Of a stretch of 64,000 nt of DNA, positions 43,241 through 53,971 are shown in pieces. A program made the position numbers and the translations under genes. The stretch covers positions 49,312,057-49,376,056 of the forward strand of contig CP141137.1 of assembly GCA_035236585.1 (NCBI GenBank). The letters run 5' to 3'. This DNA is from Warburgia ugandensis (lineage: Eukaryota > Streptophyta > Magnoliopsida > Canellales > Canellaceae). A model generated the notes under the pieces. That model did no database searches. It had not been told where the DNA came from and saw nothing but the letters and a program-made list of their open reading frames with translations. Position 1 is the stretch's first letter. Each line of letters begins with the position of its first letter.

Positions 43241-45191
43241 AAAGCTTTATGGGTACTTGTTTGGTCATGCAAATGTTGAGTGGGCGATGGCATAGAGCAT
43301 GAAAACACCTAACAGAGTGCAACTGCTCTATTTTTATGTGGAGGACCCTACATAACATTGATCCACACTGTTCATTTGAGTCCTCTAACTTTGGATATCT
43401 TATGATTCAAAAATAATACCAAAAGAGAGGTAGCATTTCCACAAATTGCATTTTAGTTTGTAGAATGTAAACCATTGTGCTTTTGACCATATGTGTCTAG
43501 TAAGATGGAAGCACCATTTCTTGGATGCGAGAGGTGGGCTTTTGGAATGACTTTTACACCGATAGATATCCAAATTTAGTAGAGTTAGATAAATAACACG
43601 GACCAATAGCATGTGGGGCACACCACACAAAAGTGGAGAGCTTGAACCAGTGTTGTACTGTTATCACGCTCATTCATGTTGAATAGTTCCATTGGATGAG
43701 TCCTAATTGGATATAAGAGGTGTTCCTTTTCTCCCTAACTGTATATCCTCTAAGTCCACACATGAATCCCAATTATAGCACGCAACTTACCTCAAACAAA
43801 GAAAATAGTATGCGTTATGGTCACCGCCGGAAATATGACCCACGGAATAGACCATGACCATGACGATCAAACCCCATGTTATGCAAATCCCAGGAAATGA
43901 AACTGATCCACCATATAACTTATTAACAACAACCGATCTGCATCCAGCAAATATCACAAAATATGTGCCGACGACCTCTGCGATTATCTAAAAACCAAGA
44001 AGAATAATCCATTAGCTAAATGGTAACTAAGAACAAGAGGTAAAAATTATATGTATTCCATTCCTTTCCATGACACACCTTTTGTGTTAGGGATACCACG
44101 TACGATGACGAGCAACAGTCATCACCGGAAGTATGAGAAGAAGGGAGACCTGACTCTGCCGGCATTCTGGATACAGGTCGGAGGACCACCTACAGGATGT
44201 GGGTCAGATTCCATTTCTCTCTTTCCTTCATTTTTTTCCTTGTTGGCATTAGTAGATATGGATTTGGACAGCTTGTGGCTAGTCATTGATAGAGATTATG
44301 AGGGAGGAGGTTTAGTGGCAGTTTCTTCTTATATATAATGACCAAGGTGAACAAGTAGTCTTTTGTCGCAGACTTGCTTTGAAGAGGCAAAGAGCATTTC
44401 AACCAGCTGGACAAGCAGTGTGTCAATTTGACTGAGGTTCTATGCAGAGATTTCCGAGTCGTAGATATCTGTGAAGCCAGATCGATGGTGATCGCCACCC
44501 TTCCTTTCTACTGCATACCTTATTATGGCAAGCCCAAAAAATCTTCTCCTAGGATGATGTTAACTCTCTCCTTTTTTAAGACTTTCTAGCTTTTACTAGA
44601 TTTAATTTGGAGCTTCTAAGCCTCCAATTTTACTCCACAAAGTTACAGTTAAGGCCCTCCAATATTACTCACATAATTGCAGTTAAGGCCCTCCAATTTT
44701 GGGTGCATGCTACGATGGTATTACCTAATGTGTGGCCCAGATTGAGCAGTCTGGATCTCAATCCTGATGCCCACATGGAAATCCATTCATTCTATATTAA
44801 CACAGTTTTAAAGAGGCTGTTTTATATGGTTTAGGTCCACTAATGGGGCGCGGTATGCGCATGTCATCAACTCATAATTACTGGTCAAAGGCACCTGTAC
44901 GTGCAGCTGTATATGAGTCCGAGGGAGCAGAGTTAGGGTCGAGATTAGTGTAAATATGCCAGCAGAATTCTACTTTTAGGGGCTTAAAAACCAAACGGTA
45001 AAGTCACTCTTCAAAGAAGTTTCCTTTTGTTAATGTAGAAAAGTTTATATATAAACATCTACAACCAACGGTTATGCCACTTTTCAAAGCTTCTACCATT
45101 GATCTTTTAGATTTGCCACCTATTTTTACTTTCATATATCTATCCTTTTTCATGTTTTAGAAATAATAAATCCAAGTGCCTCTTTAGTTAC

Positions 45192-45215
45192 TTTTTTTTT
45201 TTTTTTTTTTTTTTT
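45192..45215. repeat. T24 homopolymer
   Basis: Uninterrupted run of T on the plus strand. It could be the A-tail of a minus-strand retroposon, but no body is recognised next to it. Confidence 0.9.
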
Positions 45216-45690
45216 CAGATCTTAGCTGTTCAAATGTCCAAGTCTAAGTATCAAATTTCATGTCCATTAAATATTTTATCATATTTTTACTATAATTTTA
45301 ACTTAAGAAATATAGATTAAATTATTATTGTACTTTTTAAAATAAAAAATAGAATAAATTACCTTACCATCATGAAATTTAGTAATTAGGCCATCTAAGA
45401 CATTTTCGACATAATTAATGGATTAAATCTATAAAAAAGAAGAAGCAAGTACGAGGTAAGTAAAATAGCACTTAGATTAGTTAAAATCTAGAAGCACTTG
45501 AAATTATAATTCTTCTCCATATGTATATTATTTTCAGTTTTTATTACATTTTGGTATTGAATGAAGCCATGATACTTAATAGAGAGGAATGGAGAAACAA
45601 GATTCATGTGGCTGACCCCGAATAGCGTTTTCATGCCTAGCGTCTCCGTGTGCTTCTGGTGAGTGGAAATAGCAGCTCTTGTTGATCAAT

Positions 45691-45856
45691 AAAGGGGGCA
45701 GCCCCGGTGCACAAAGCTCCCGCCTATGCCGGGCCGGAGAAGGGCAGACCACAAGGACTTATAGTACGCAGCCTTACCTTGTATTTTTAGAAGAGGCTGT
45801 CTTCACACCTTAAACCTGTGACCTCAAGGTCACATGACGACAACTTTTACCATTCT
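45691..45856 (-). mobile_element. Au-type SINE copy 6, with perfect target duplication
   Basis: Well-kept copy on the minus strand, flanked by the 16-bp perfect direct repeat gctcttgttgatcaat (45675-45690 and 45857-45872). The tRNA-like 5' end (AGCCTTGG) is trimmed by about 15 bases. Confidence 0.93.
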
Positions 45857-46136
45857 GCTCTTGTTGATCAATGAGAAGGATAAAACCAACCATCCGTATC
45901 TGATCAGTCATGCCTCAAAACTTTTCTTTTAGAGAAAACCCTCTTACAATACATGAACTTATTCCTATTTGTTCATCTCTTGGCCCGTCCTTTTTGGTAA
46001 GGAAAGCCCAAGATAATAGCACTCAAACATGACTAGTGTCAGTTTAACAAAAACAAAGGCCTATCCGGTTTCCTGCTGAAAGGCAATCAGTGACAAGCAC
46101 CAAAATTATAGCAGCAAGACTCAGCAATTCTGTTCT

Positions 46137-46961
46137 TCAAATGGCCTCAAAAATGGTTCTCTCCTTGGTGGTCGAATAGAGCTGCATGTAGTACGGGATA
46201 CGAAGTTCTGGGGATAAACAAGCTTGTTGACGGACGTAATCACCGCATCGCTTAAAGGGTCGTGGAAGGAGACAATTAACAGCCTTCCTCCACAGCAATC
46301 ACCTGATGAGGGATGATCTTAATCTTACCATTTGCCATCCTTGAGAAATTGAAGACCAGGAATTTGGTCATCTTGGAGAACTATGATCACTCCTCCAGCA
46401 TCGCCGAGCTTCTGCAGTCCCTTAACATGAAGGGTGATGAGCGAATTTAGTACCCAAGAAAGGACCATTACAACCTGAAAATGCATTTTTTATGGTCCCT
46501 TTATCCATTCCCAACTTCTCGTAAAACAGTTCTAATTGCCTGTCACCCAAATTTTCTGCTTCCATTGAGTATTCTTCAATAGCATCCCTATTTGTCAGTT
46601 TACGTATCCAAAACAACTTTTGCATAAGAGGTGAAAGAGAATAAATAGGGATAGAAAATGTATCAAAATCTTCTTGAATGATCCAAACTATTTATTCTCC
46701 AAGCCCGGCTATGAACGACCACGAACATAAGTTCTACTCTATTGGACAATTCTAAGCATCTTAATTTTTTCAGCTTTCAAAGTACTCGAACTTTTTGGAT
46801 TATCAAAATCTGTGTGCTAACGAACTATCTGATGATCAAGGCACAGCGGATTTACGTGCTTGGCAGAAGCACCAGTTATCCGCTGCATCCTTGAGGAGAA
46901 CCGTGGTTTCTCTCCCATTCTCTCCATCGAGACCCTTGAGATCTATCACGGGCATCCCCAT
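46137..46961 (-). pseudogene. ACC oxidase-like pseudogene (2-oxoglutarate/Fe(II) dioxygenase superfamily)
   Basis: ACC oxidase makes ethylene from 1-aminocyclopropane-1-carboxylate in the cytosol. The N-terminus MGMPVIDLKGLDGENGRETT (ATG at 46961) is followed by DAADNWCFCQ. A later block reads SMEAENLGDRQLELFYEKLG and [17 protein letters not shown] (46422-46625). Then, after a one-base shift, come [20 protein letters not shown] and [11 protein letters not shown], and, after a deletion of about 70 bp, [13 protein letters not shown]. The end resembles YMKLYAGLKF-type text (YYMQLYSTTK) and stops at 46137. Dead: the first iron-binding His of the HTD motif is Leu (KLGDAGG), part of the core is missing, and stops and shifts occur. 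Large parts of exons 1-2 are absent. It is closer to ACO than to other dioxygenases by the N-terminus and AHTDAGG context. Confidence 0.85.
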
Positions 46962-47214
46962 TTTAGAAAGAGAGATTGAGCTCTGGTGAACGTGCTCTCC
47001 AAAACGCTGATTAGAATCGAAGCTAAGGTCTGAACAACGTTAGCTACAACTAGGAACATATACAGAGTTGAGCGAGCGAATTTAGAACGACGGCTGGGAA
47101 TTTAGATCTTCTTTTCTTCCGCCATCCAAATTTTTACGTTATTTTGCAAAAGAAAATATTCTTCGATTGGGCTCTTTGAACTAGCTGTGTCATTATAGAT
47201 GATCTAATGGAAAG

Positions 47215-47397
47215 ATAAAAAGGGCCGTCGGGGCACAAAGCTTCTGCATGTGCGGGGACTGAGGAAGAGGTGGATCACAAATTATCTGTAGTATCTAGTG
47301 TTACTTTGCATTTTTGTAAGAGACTTTTCACACATCGAATCCGTGACCTTCAAATCACACAACGAAAACTCAACCGTTGCAAGCAAGGCTTCCCCTT
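47215..47397 (-). mobile_element. Au-type SINE copy 7, diverged
   Basis: Minus-strand copy with gggcacaaagcttctgc, ggtggatcacaaatt, gtgaccttcaaatcac and aaggcttccccttc blocks. Possible decayed target duplication atctaatggaaag / attcaacggaaag (47202-47214, 47398-47410; three transitions). It lies about 250 bp upstream of the ACO-like start. Confidence 0.85.
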
Positions 47398-47728
47398 CAT
47401 TCAACGGAAAGTTGCAGACTGAAAATCTAAAGGAGTGGGATATTTTAGAATAATTGTCTATCTTTTTCATGAGTAGAACCTTTGGCGTGCAAGTAAAGAT
47501 GGAATTACATGCGAGATACTTAGAAATCTGAATTGTCTCTATAAAGTTCATGGGCCATGTTATATTGATCTACTGGCTGTACCGATAGTTTATAGATAAT
47601 GCCAGTACTTCATTACATTAAAAAAAGTAATTAAAAATACTAACATAACCTTTAGAGAGTAGTAGAAGTACTGTAAAATAACATGCTATATTAGTGTAAA
47701 ACAGCTTTTGAATGTTTATCTTTAATAA

Positions 47729-48012
47729 GGGGTTAGGTGCTTGAGATGAAACAATCTTACTTGACATGAGATTATATGGACCATGTCACTGTTCGTGGTT
47801 CTTGAAGTGAGATGAGTTGAAATGGCATCTTCTTATCTCATTACTAGTGGTGCTTGAGATGATAGTCGTCTCATTTTAACTCAAAATTAAGTTGAATTTT
47901 CAATCATCTCATGCCTAATTTGGTTATCTCAAGCCAAACTAAGTCATTTCAAACTCGATCTCATATCACCTTATATCCTCAACTCATTTCATCTCAAGAA
48001 CCACCAACACCA
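47729..48012. mobile_element. MITE-like element with inverted ends, copy A
   Basis: Left end ggttaggtgcttgagatga; right end tcatctcaagaaccaccaac and ac. Internal stretches repeat the terminal motif (gtggttcttgaagtgagatg, ggtgcttgagatgat), so it may be composite. It has no ORF. Related to 58749-58949. Superfamily uncertain. Confidence 0.6.
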
Positions 48013-50034
48013 TCTAAACATATCTTGATATATGGGTCATATGATGAATAACATTGATCTATGATTGTCCTCTAAGTCAGCATCATCTTTCGGTATATCG
48101 GAAACCTTTTTACCATGGAAATATCAGAATAATCTACCTTTCCGTTTGAGTTTTATGCTTGTTTGCGCTGATCAAGGCTATAGATCTCCCGTGCTTTAGT
48201 TCCAAATAAAAATTCTAATCATCTCTCCTTGGCTAACTTGCATGGGCTTAGTTCCATTAAAAACTCCTTAGCTAACTTTACAAGATATATGACTGCAGTA
48301 TTTTTCAAAATACCAGTGGAAAGGTACATCCATTTGTTGTAGGGGTTAATTCATTAATATATCTGACCCAAGTGCCACAAAGCCATATGGATGAGGGCTG
48401 CTGCTCATGGAGTAATTATCCAGTTCGTGGGCCATTGTGCATGCACCTCTGAGGCACAATAGCTAGGTCAGCCGTTTTCTAGGGCACACATATATCCAGA
48501 CACCCAAAATTAGGTGCCGTCTAGGTTACACGTATACCCAGACACAGAAAATAAGGAACTTGTGCCTAGGACTGCAAATAGCACCCCAGATTCAGTGCCG
48601 CCCTCCATCCACTCAGGGCAAAGGGTCCAGCCATTCAGTACATCTGGCGACTCATACACACAGTGATGAGGGCAGCTGCGTCCTTTTCAACGTTGGCATA
48701 GTATTTCAAGATAACCCAATATCTCCCAGTCTGACATGATCTTACACCTGATTTATTTAAAACTTTGGGTTGATCAAATTTTGCAAGATCTAACAAGAGT
48801 TTGAGCTCAAAATTTAGTTTTTATTAGATTTAGTAAGATATTAGACAACTAATTTTACAAGATGTTAAGGTGATTTTAACTAGAGTTGAAGAGAATTTGA
48901 CAGAGTGCTATACATACTTTATATAATATAACAAATATAGCTAACCAATAGCAATTAAGGTTAACCACTATTATACAATAAAATATTATAACCAGATGAG
49001 CATTCTTTCAACTCTCATTTATACTTTATCCTATTTTCCCACTTATAAAAGATGAGCTGGGCTTTCTTGATGGACTAATATAACATCAAGCACTTCATCA
49101 TTCATATTCTCACACTATAAAACTATACAGAGTCTCACTTTGCAAGAATCTTGAGTGGGTTTTAAATGAAACGTAAAACTTGTAATTCATTGTACTGTCA
49201 CCTTAGATGATTTTCTATGTTTTTTCCTTTTAGTTTTGGCTGGCTTTTACTTTAGATTTATGGTGATCTTCTTTTTCTCACACGATGCTTGAACAGCATA
49301 GATTGCTGTTCCATTGGATATCTACACTATTCCATTCTCCATTTGGTTAATTCTCCAACTGGATGACAAGATTATCTATATTTTTTGGCTATTGGAGATC
49401 TGACATGTTTTTTTAGATGGGCAAACCAGATCATGACCACTTTTCAATGTAGAATAAAGCTTTCATTGTAGATCTAAGCCATTCATAATATTAGAAATAG
49501 CATAGATGGGCTAGAAATCAAATTTCATGCTTATTAAATAGTTGTAATCTATATTTTCTAGAACAAAAGTTACGATCATCCATTTTCTAAATCATTTATA
49601 GTGTTTTAATTTTTAGAGACAATGTGAAAAGTCCAATAAGAAACAACCCTACTAATTTTTAGTGGAGTTAAGTTTCTTGTTCATTTTATACTAAAAATGG
49701 TCTCCACAGCTAAAACTCTTCTAAGATCTAGCTAAGCTGAGAACTAGTCCATTAAGAAAGAGTTAGGTGGAGCTTTGATAAGATCATGTAAATTCTTGTT
49801 GAACTAACTTGAATTAGCAAGATAATATGCTAGAATCATACTAGACTAAAGTTAGTAAGAGTTTCAAGAAAATAGGGTAAACTCTTCTTGGACTAGTTGG
49901 ATTTAGTAAGATAATAAGAAAATAGGTCAAACTACTCCCAAGTCGACTTAACTTTTATTGGACTAAGCCCATGTAAAATTTTTCGACAGTGTTCCTAAAA
50001 TTTCTATAGCTCTTCAAACTATATATGTATATTA

Positions 50035-50059
50035 TGTGTGTGTGTGTGTGTGTGTGTGT
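50035..50059. repeat. (GT)12 microsatellite
   Basis: Alternating GT on the plus strand after a tatatgtatattatg stretch. Confidence 0.93.
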
Positions 50060-50652
50060 CCACTGGTATGCTAATTTCAATCGTTTCATACAGGTATAAG
50101 GAGCAGGTGACATTTGATTGGCTGGGAAAAAGTAGAAAACAGAAAAAGTTAGAGGAAATGGCAATTAGAAAATTTTCCTCAACCAATCAAATGTCATTTT
50201 CATTATTCAAACTTCAAGGTATTATTAGTAAAATCGTACAAAAGAAAAGAGTTTTGGTACACAACGATTCTAAGATGTGATTTAGAAGAATAGTTGTTTA
50301 GATCACCAAGCGTTGGTTGCTTATAAATGAGTACCACGTAGACCCGCAATAACTGGTCATACTTCAACTTTAGTATGAGGAATCTATGGACAATGCTTGA
50401 TTGAGATACTGAAGCACCGTTTTTCTAAATCCATGACTTACTGTCAGTCCACTTTGAACCGGAATTGACCCTCACGGATGGACGGCCAAACTTGGGTATA
50501 TCTACCTGACTTTTCTGCAATAACTACATTGAAGTAAGGATTTAAACCATTTAAGAAACAAGTTCAAACCGTCTTATGTCTTTTCCTACGGCACTCTTGT
50601 AAAATATTAGGGGGCATTAGCTACAGAATCTTGCAGAAAAGAATAATAAGCT

Positions 50653-50656
50653 AAAA
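50653..50656 (-). terminator. pol III terminator of tRNA-Ala
   Basis: TTTT on the minus strand (CTTTTAG), 14 bp beyond the tRNA 3' end. Confidence 0.7.
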
Positions 50657-50670
50657 GATTAGAGAACTGT

Positions 50671-50743
50671 TGGAGATGCAGGGTATCGAACCCTGTACCT
50701 CTCGCATGCAAAGCGAGCGCTCTACCATTTGAGCTACATCCCC
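50671..50743 (-). tRNA. tRNA-Ala (anticodon UGC)
   Basis: 73 nt, intronless, full cloverleaf: acceptor GGGGATG pairs with CATCTCC (one G-T), the D arm is GCTC/GAGC, the anticodon stem CTCGC/GCGAG closes the loop TTTGCAT (anticodon TGC), and the T arm is CAGGG TTCGATA CCCTG. The discriminator base is A, and CCA is not encoded, as in nuclear genes. A-box TAGCTCAAATGG and B-box GGTTCGATACC are good. Upstream on the minus strand lie a TATA-like tttatataac and CAA motifs, which favour plant tRNA transcription. Confidence 0.96.
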
Positions 50744-51410
50744 TCTGGTTTGTAGGCTTGTTAGTTATATAAATTTGTTGTAATCAATTTCACCGTGACA
50801 TTGTAGATAAACACTCCCACAAGGTGAGGAGATTCAAACTCGTGGCCTGCACAAGACCCACTCTTGGGCCACATTCACACATCCTTTTCTTGCAGTAGTT
50901 GTTTCTGACTAATAAAAATTTAAGATAGTAGGAATCATCTCTTTATTTATTTTTGTTTGAAAGTTAGATATAGACACACATGCACAATCTCAAAGTATGG
51001 TAACTTAAGTGAGAGCCTCCTTTTTGTATCACTGTGCTAGAAGGCTTTGGTGCGATCATATCTTTACTTTACATCCTTTTCTTTGTCCAATTACTGGTAT
51101 ATAAAATTTTAAATAAAGTCATTCTGCTATGCACCCCTAATTTTTCCCTAGTGAGTCCATAAGGAAAAGAAAAAAAAAAAATCTTCCCTGGTCACTCCAA
51201 ATTCCCAAAGATTTGATTTGTTTACAACGTTGTCTTTGACTTGGGTTGGAAGCGGTCTTGAAGTTGTCATCCATTAGATGATTTTAGTCACTATTTTCTT
51301 GAAGAGTAATGACATTACTGCCCCTTCAATTGACAAATCCCTGCTCCTTTATCTTTTTAAATCCTTTTAGATAATATAATTTAAAATAAAAGAATACCTT
51401 TAGGATTTGG

Positions 51411-51447
<37 letters not shown>

Positions 51448-53971
51448 TTTGGCATCCAAAGAGATTTGTAGGTCTAATAACTATTGGATCGACGGATTTA
51501 CCACAAAGAAGTCTTGTTTACATTTGTTAAGATGTCAACATTGACACTTCATATGCCCTTCCTCAAGGGCTTGTCAGACCCATTAACCATTCCCAAACAT
51601 GGAAAACGCTTTGTTGATTGCTCTTATAGTAAATAATCCATCCTCTGGATTGATCATCCTGGTCTAGAAATGCAAAAATATTATCATTGATTTCTCACGA
51701 TTTGAACATCACTTAAAAAAATGATAATATTTAGAGAAGAGTTGGGTGAGAACCTGCTAATTGAGAGGGCAGAATTATGATTTCTCCTTCTTAAGAATTT
51801 GTAAATGGTGATAAGTTTTACTTTCCATTTTCCATCCAAAAGCTAGGATTTGAGTAATGTGATCAATTCAAGTTTTCAGAGGCCTAACTCACCTGGAGTT
51901 TTACAGCCTTCCCTACCATTATGCGGAAAAAGGGCACATATTTGTGAAGCAATTGGGCCTTTGATGCATTGATTTCGGTCATGGGTCTGCCAGCAAGTCT
52001 AACATGTGATTGGGGTGAATTCTACCCTCTAATGTTCAAGGAGATATCACGCGGAGAATGATTTTAAGTAGGCAAAGATTAAGTAGTAATAGGGTTCACT
52101 TTCCTTGACGATACCAACTATGGATATTCTTGGCCATCCTAGGGATGAACCATGTGCCAAAGTTTCAATCCATCTAATAATCCGAAGCCTAAAAAAATGA
52201 CAGCTAAAAAGATGAAAAAGGTTTAAATTCAGCAGCAGAAGCACCAAGTATCAAAGGCTTATAAGCATCAAACAGTGAATAAATTTTACGTATCTCTCAT
52301 CCATAGCACACCCAAAAATACCAGCCTATCTCTAGCTTGATGGTTAAGAATTGGATGTGCTGACCATCTAGTCTTATCATCGATGCCATTGGCAGTCTCA
52401 TCTTCATTGCACATAACACACCCCAATCAGTTGAATGGTCGCAATCATTAATTGAAAAAAGATGAAACCAGATTTTCTAAGCTTTTCTGTCTGCATCATA
52501 CATAACTATGTAAGGTTGATAAAAAAAATTAGAATACTATGGCTCTCGGCTTAAGTATAATCTATCTTGACTGCATCCACCATCTAAGAACTCAGGCTTA
52601 AGAGTTGCCCTTTACTTAATCATTCTATTAACTACATTTGCATGCCACCGATGCACAGCTTAGATTGTTTACAAAGTTGTTTAGCGAATAAAAAGAGAGA
52701 GCTGATATTCCCGCGCTACTCTTCTGTAGTTTGGTACTGATACATGTTCCTTTTGGACTTTTATCATATTTTAATCTTAAAGATTCACTTTCATGATAAT
52801 CTCAACCATTCATCTTTACTATTTTGCAGGAGATAAAGTCTAACCCAAAAATTTACATACAATGGATAATTGCACGACTGATTTTTTTATTTTAAAATCA
52901 ATGGTACAAAATTTAATATTATTATAAGAGTTAAAATTTTAAAATATGTGACTTTTGAGACATGACCATCTATAGATGCAGGATACTGAAAATGAATGGT
53001 TTGATTACTCAAAATTATAGACGACACATAGTACTTCTATGATAAAACACCAAAAGAGGCTGTGAGAATATCAACTCCCTAACATAAGATTACATGGTCT
53101 TACTGGGTATAAACCAGTGGTCTATCTACCCAAAGCCGTCTAGCTCATTTGGTCGCAAAGAACAAGGCACAAAAACCATCTAGTGCACTTGATCGCAGAC
53201 AACAAGACAGCTCCCATCATTACACTTGGTTGGAGGTTCTCGGTGACACTGATTTTTTGAAAGGTAATAAGGAGCTAACACTTTCCCCTTCCCGAGAGAT
53301 TTCAAGTAAATTTAGAAATTAGAATAACAGGTTGTAGGTGGTTCAATCCATAATTCTTCGCTGTAAAATAATTATAAAAAAGAAAGAAAGAAATGTCCAT
53401 TTAATCGGCGATTTGCCATACTTAGTAGCAAAGAAATTCTAATTTTCAGATTATTTTTACCAAACAACCAAGGTTTTACCAAGCAATGAGAGGACTACGG
53501 ATTTCCAACAGCCAAAGTCCGTGGCCTTCAAACGCAGATCAAGAGGGCCAATCAGCTTTCTGGCAATTTAAGAGTGGTTAAGATGGTTCGACCCAACCAA
53601 CATTGAACTGCACTCTTTCTTTTCCTTTTTCGTTTTTTCTTAAAGGACCGTAACCTTTGATTGCAACAGGTTTGGTTGAGTGCAAAGTAGTGCACTCCAG
53701 AGGATGAAACTAAGTATAATTCCTAATTTTCTTATTCTATGTATCACATAGTTCCCAACCTACAGAATTTCAAAGATTGATGGACAAGATGATGATACAG
53801 TTTATTTTACATGCTCACTAAGCAGTACAAGCTGAAGTAATGTAAAGAACATGAACACTTACCAGTCACCTGATACCGCCAAGGCCTGGACTGGCATATA
53901 CTTACTATCTTATTCTTAGATGGAAAACTGATCAGGCAAGCACTGTACAAACAACCCTTTACACCAAACAA
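50744..53971. other. intergenic DNA
   Basis: No gene recognised. A B-box-like gagtttgaatctcc on the minus strand near 50828-50845 suggests an old SINE fragment, and a GA microsatellite lies at 51415-51445. The 3'UTR of the ARM-repeat gene should lie at the right end. Confidence 0.6.
51415..51445. repeat. (GA)15 microsatellite
   Basis: Uninterrupted ga dinucleotides on the plus strand. Confidence 0.93.

Larger units (their letters stand above)
28866..43790 (-). other. giant intron of the aquaporin remnant
   Basis: About 14.9 kb, of which 29242-43240 is the nested transposon stack described below. The short flanks 28866-29241 and 43241-43790 show nothing recognisable. Confidence 0.7.
26830..43987 (-). 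pseudogene. NIP-type aquaporin pseudogene, exons 2-5
   Basis: Nodulin-26-like intrinsic proteins are membrane channels for water, glycerol or metalloids. Four exons are read on the minus strand: 43791-43987, 28531-28865, 28258-28311 and 26830-27052. The text matches the family: AEVVGTYFVIFAGCRSVVV, VYSVGHISGG, VPFYIVAQLLGSVMASGS, LAGVAVGATTTLNVFVAG, ISGASMKPARTLGNAIV, and a C-terminus ending at 26830. Lesions: the first NPA box is ruined (GGDHNAYYF where SGAHFNPAVTI is expected, with about 28 bp missing from the exon); the second is KPA instead of NPA; a SINE sits in exon 3; and the exon 3-4 phase does not join with the visible splice sites. Exon 1 was not found. The exon 2-3 intron is about 15 kb of nested transposons. 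Confident of family and decay; less sure the exons form one gene. Confidence 0.85.
43988..46136. other. region upstream of the aquaporin remnant
   Basis: The aquaporin first exon would be expected here on the minus strand, but I could not read one. A tandem block of taaggccctccaat lies at about 44620-44700. A 24-base T-run is at 45192-45215 and an Au SINE at 45691-45856. Confidence 0.6.
47411..50670. other. intergenic DNA
   Basis: No coding region recognised. Contains the MITE-like element at 47729-48012, short repeats of tatccagacac type near 48480-48560, and a GT microsatellite at 50035-50059. Confidence 0.6.
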
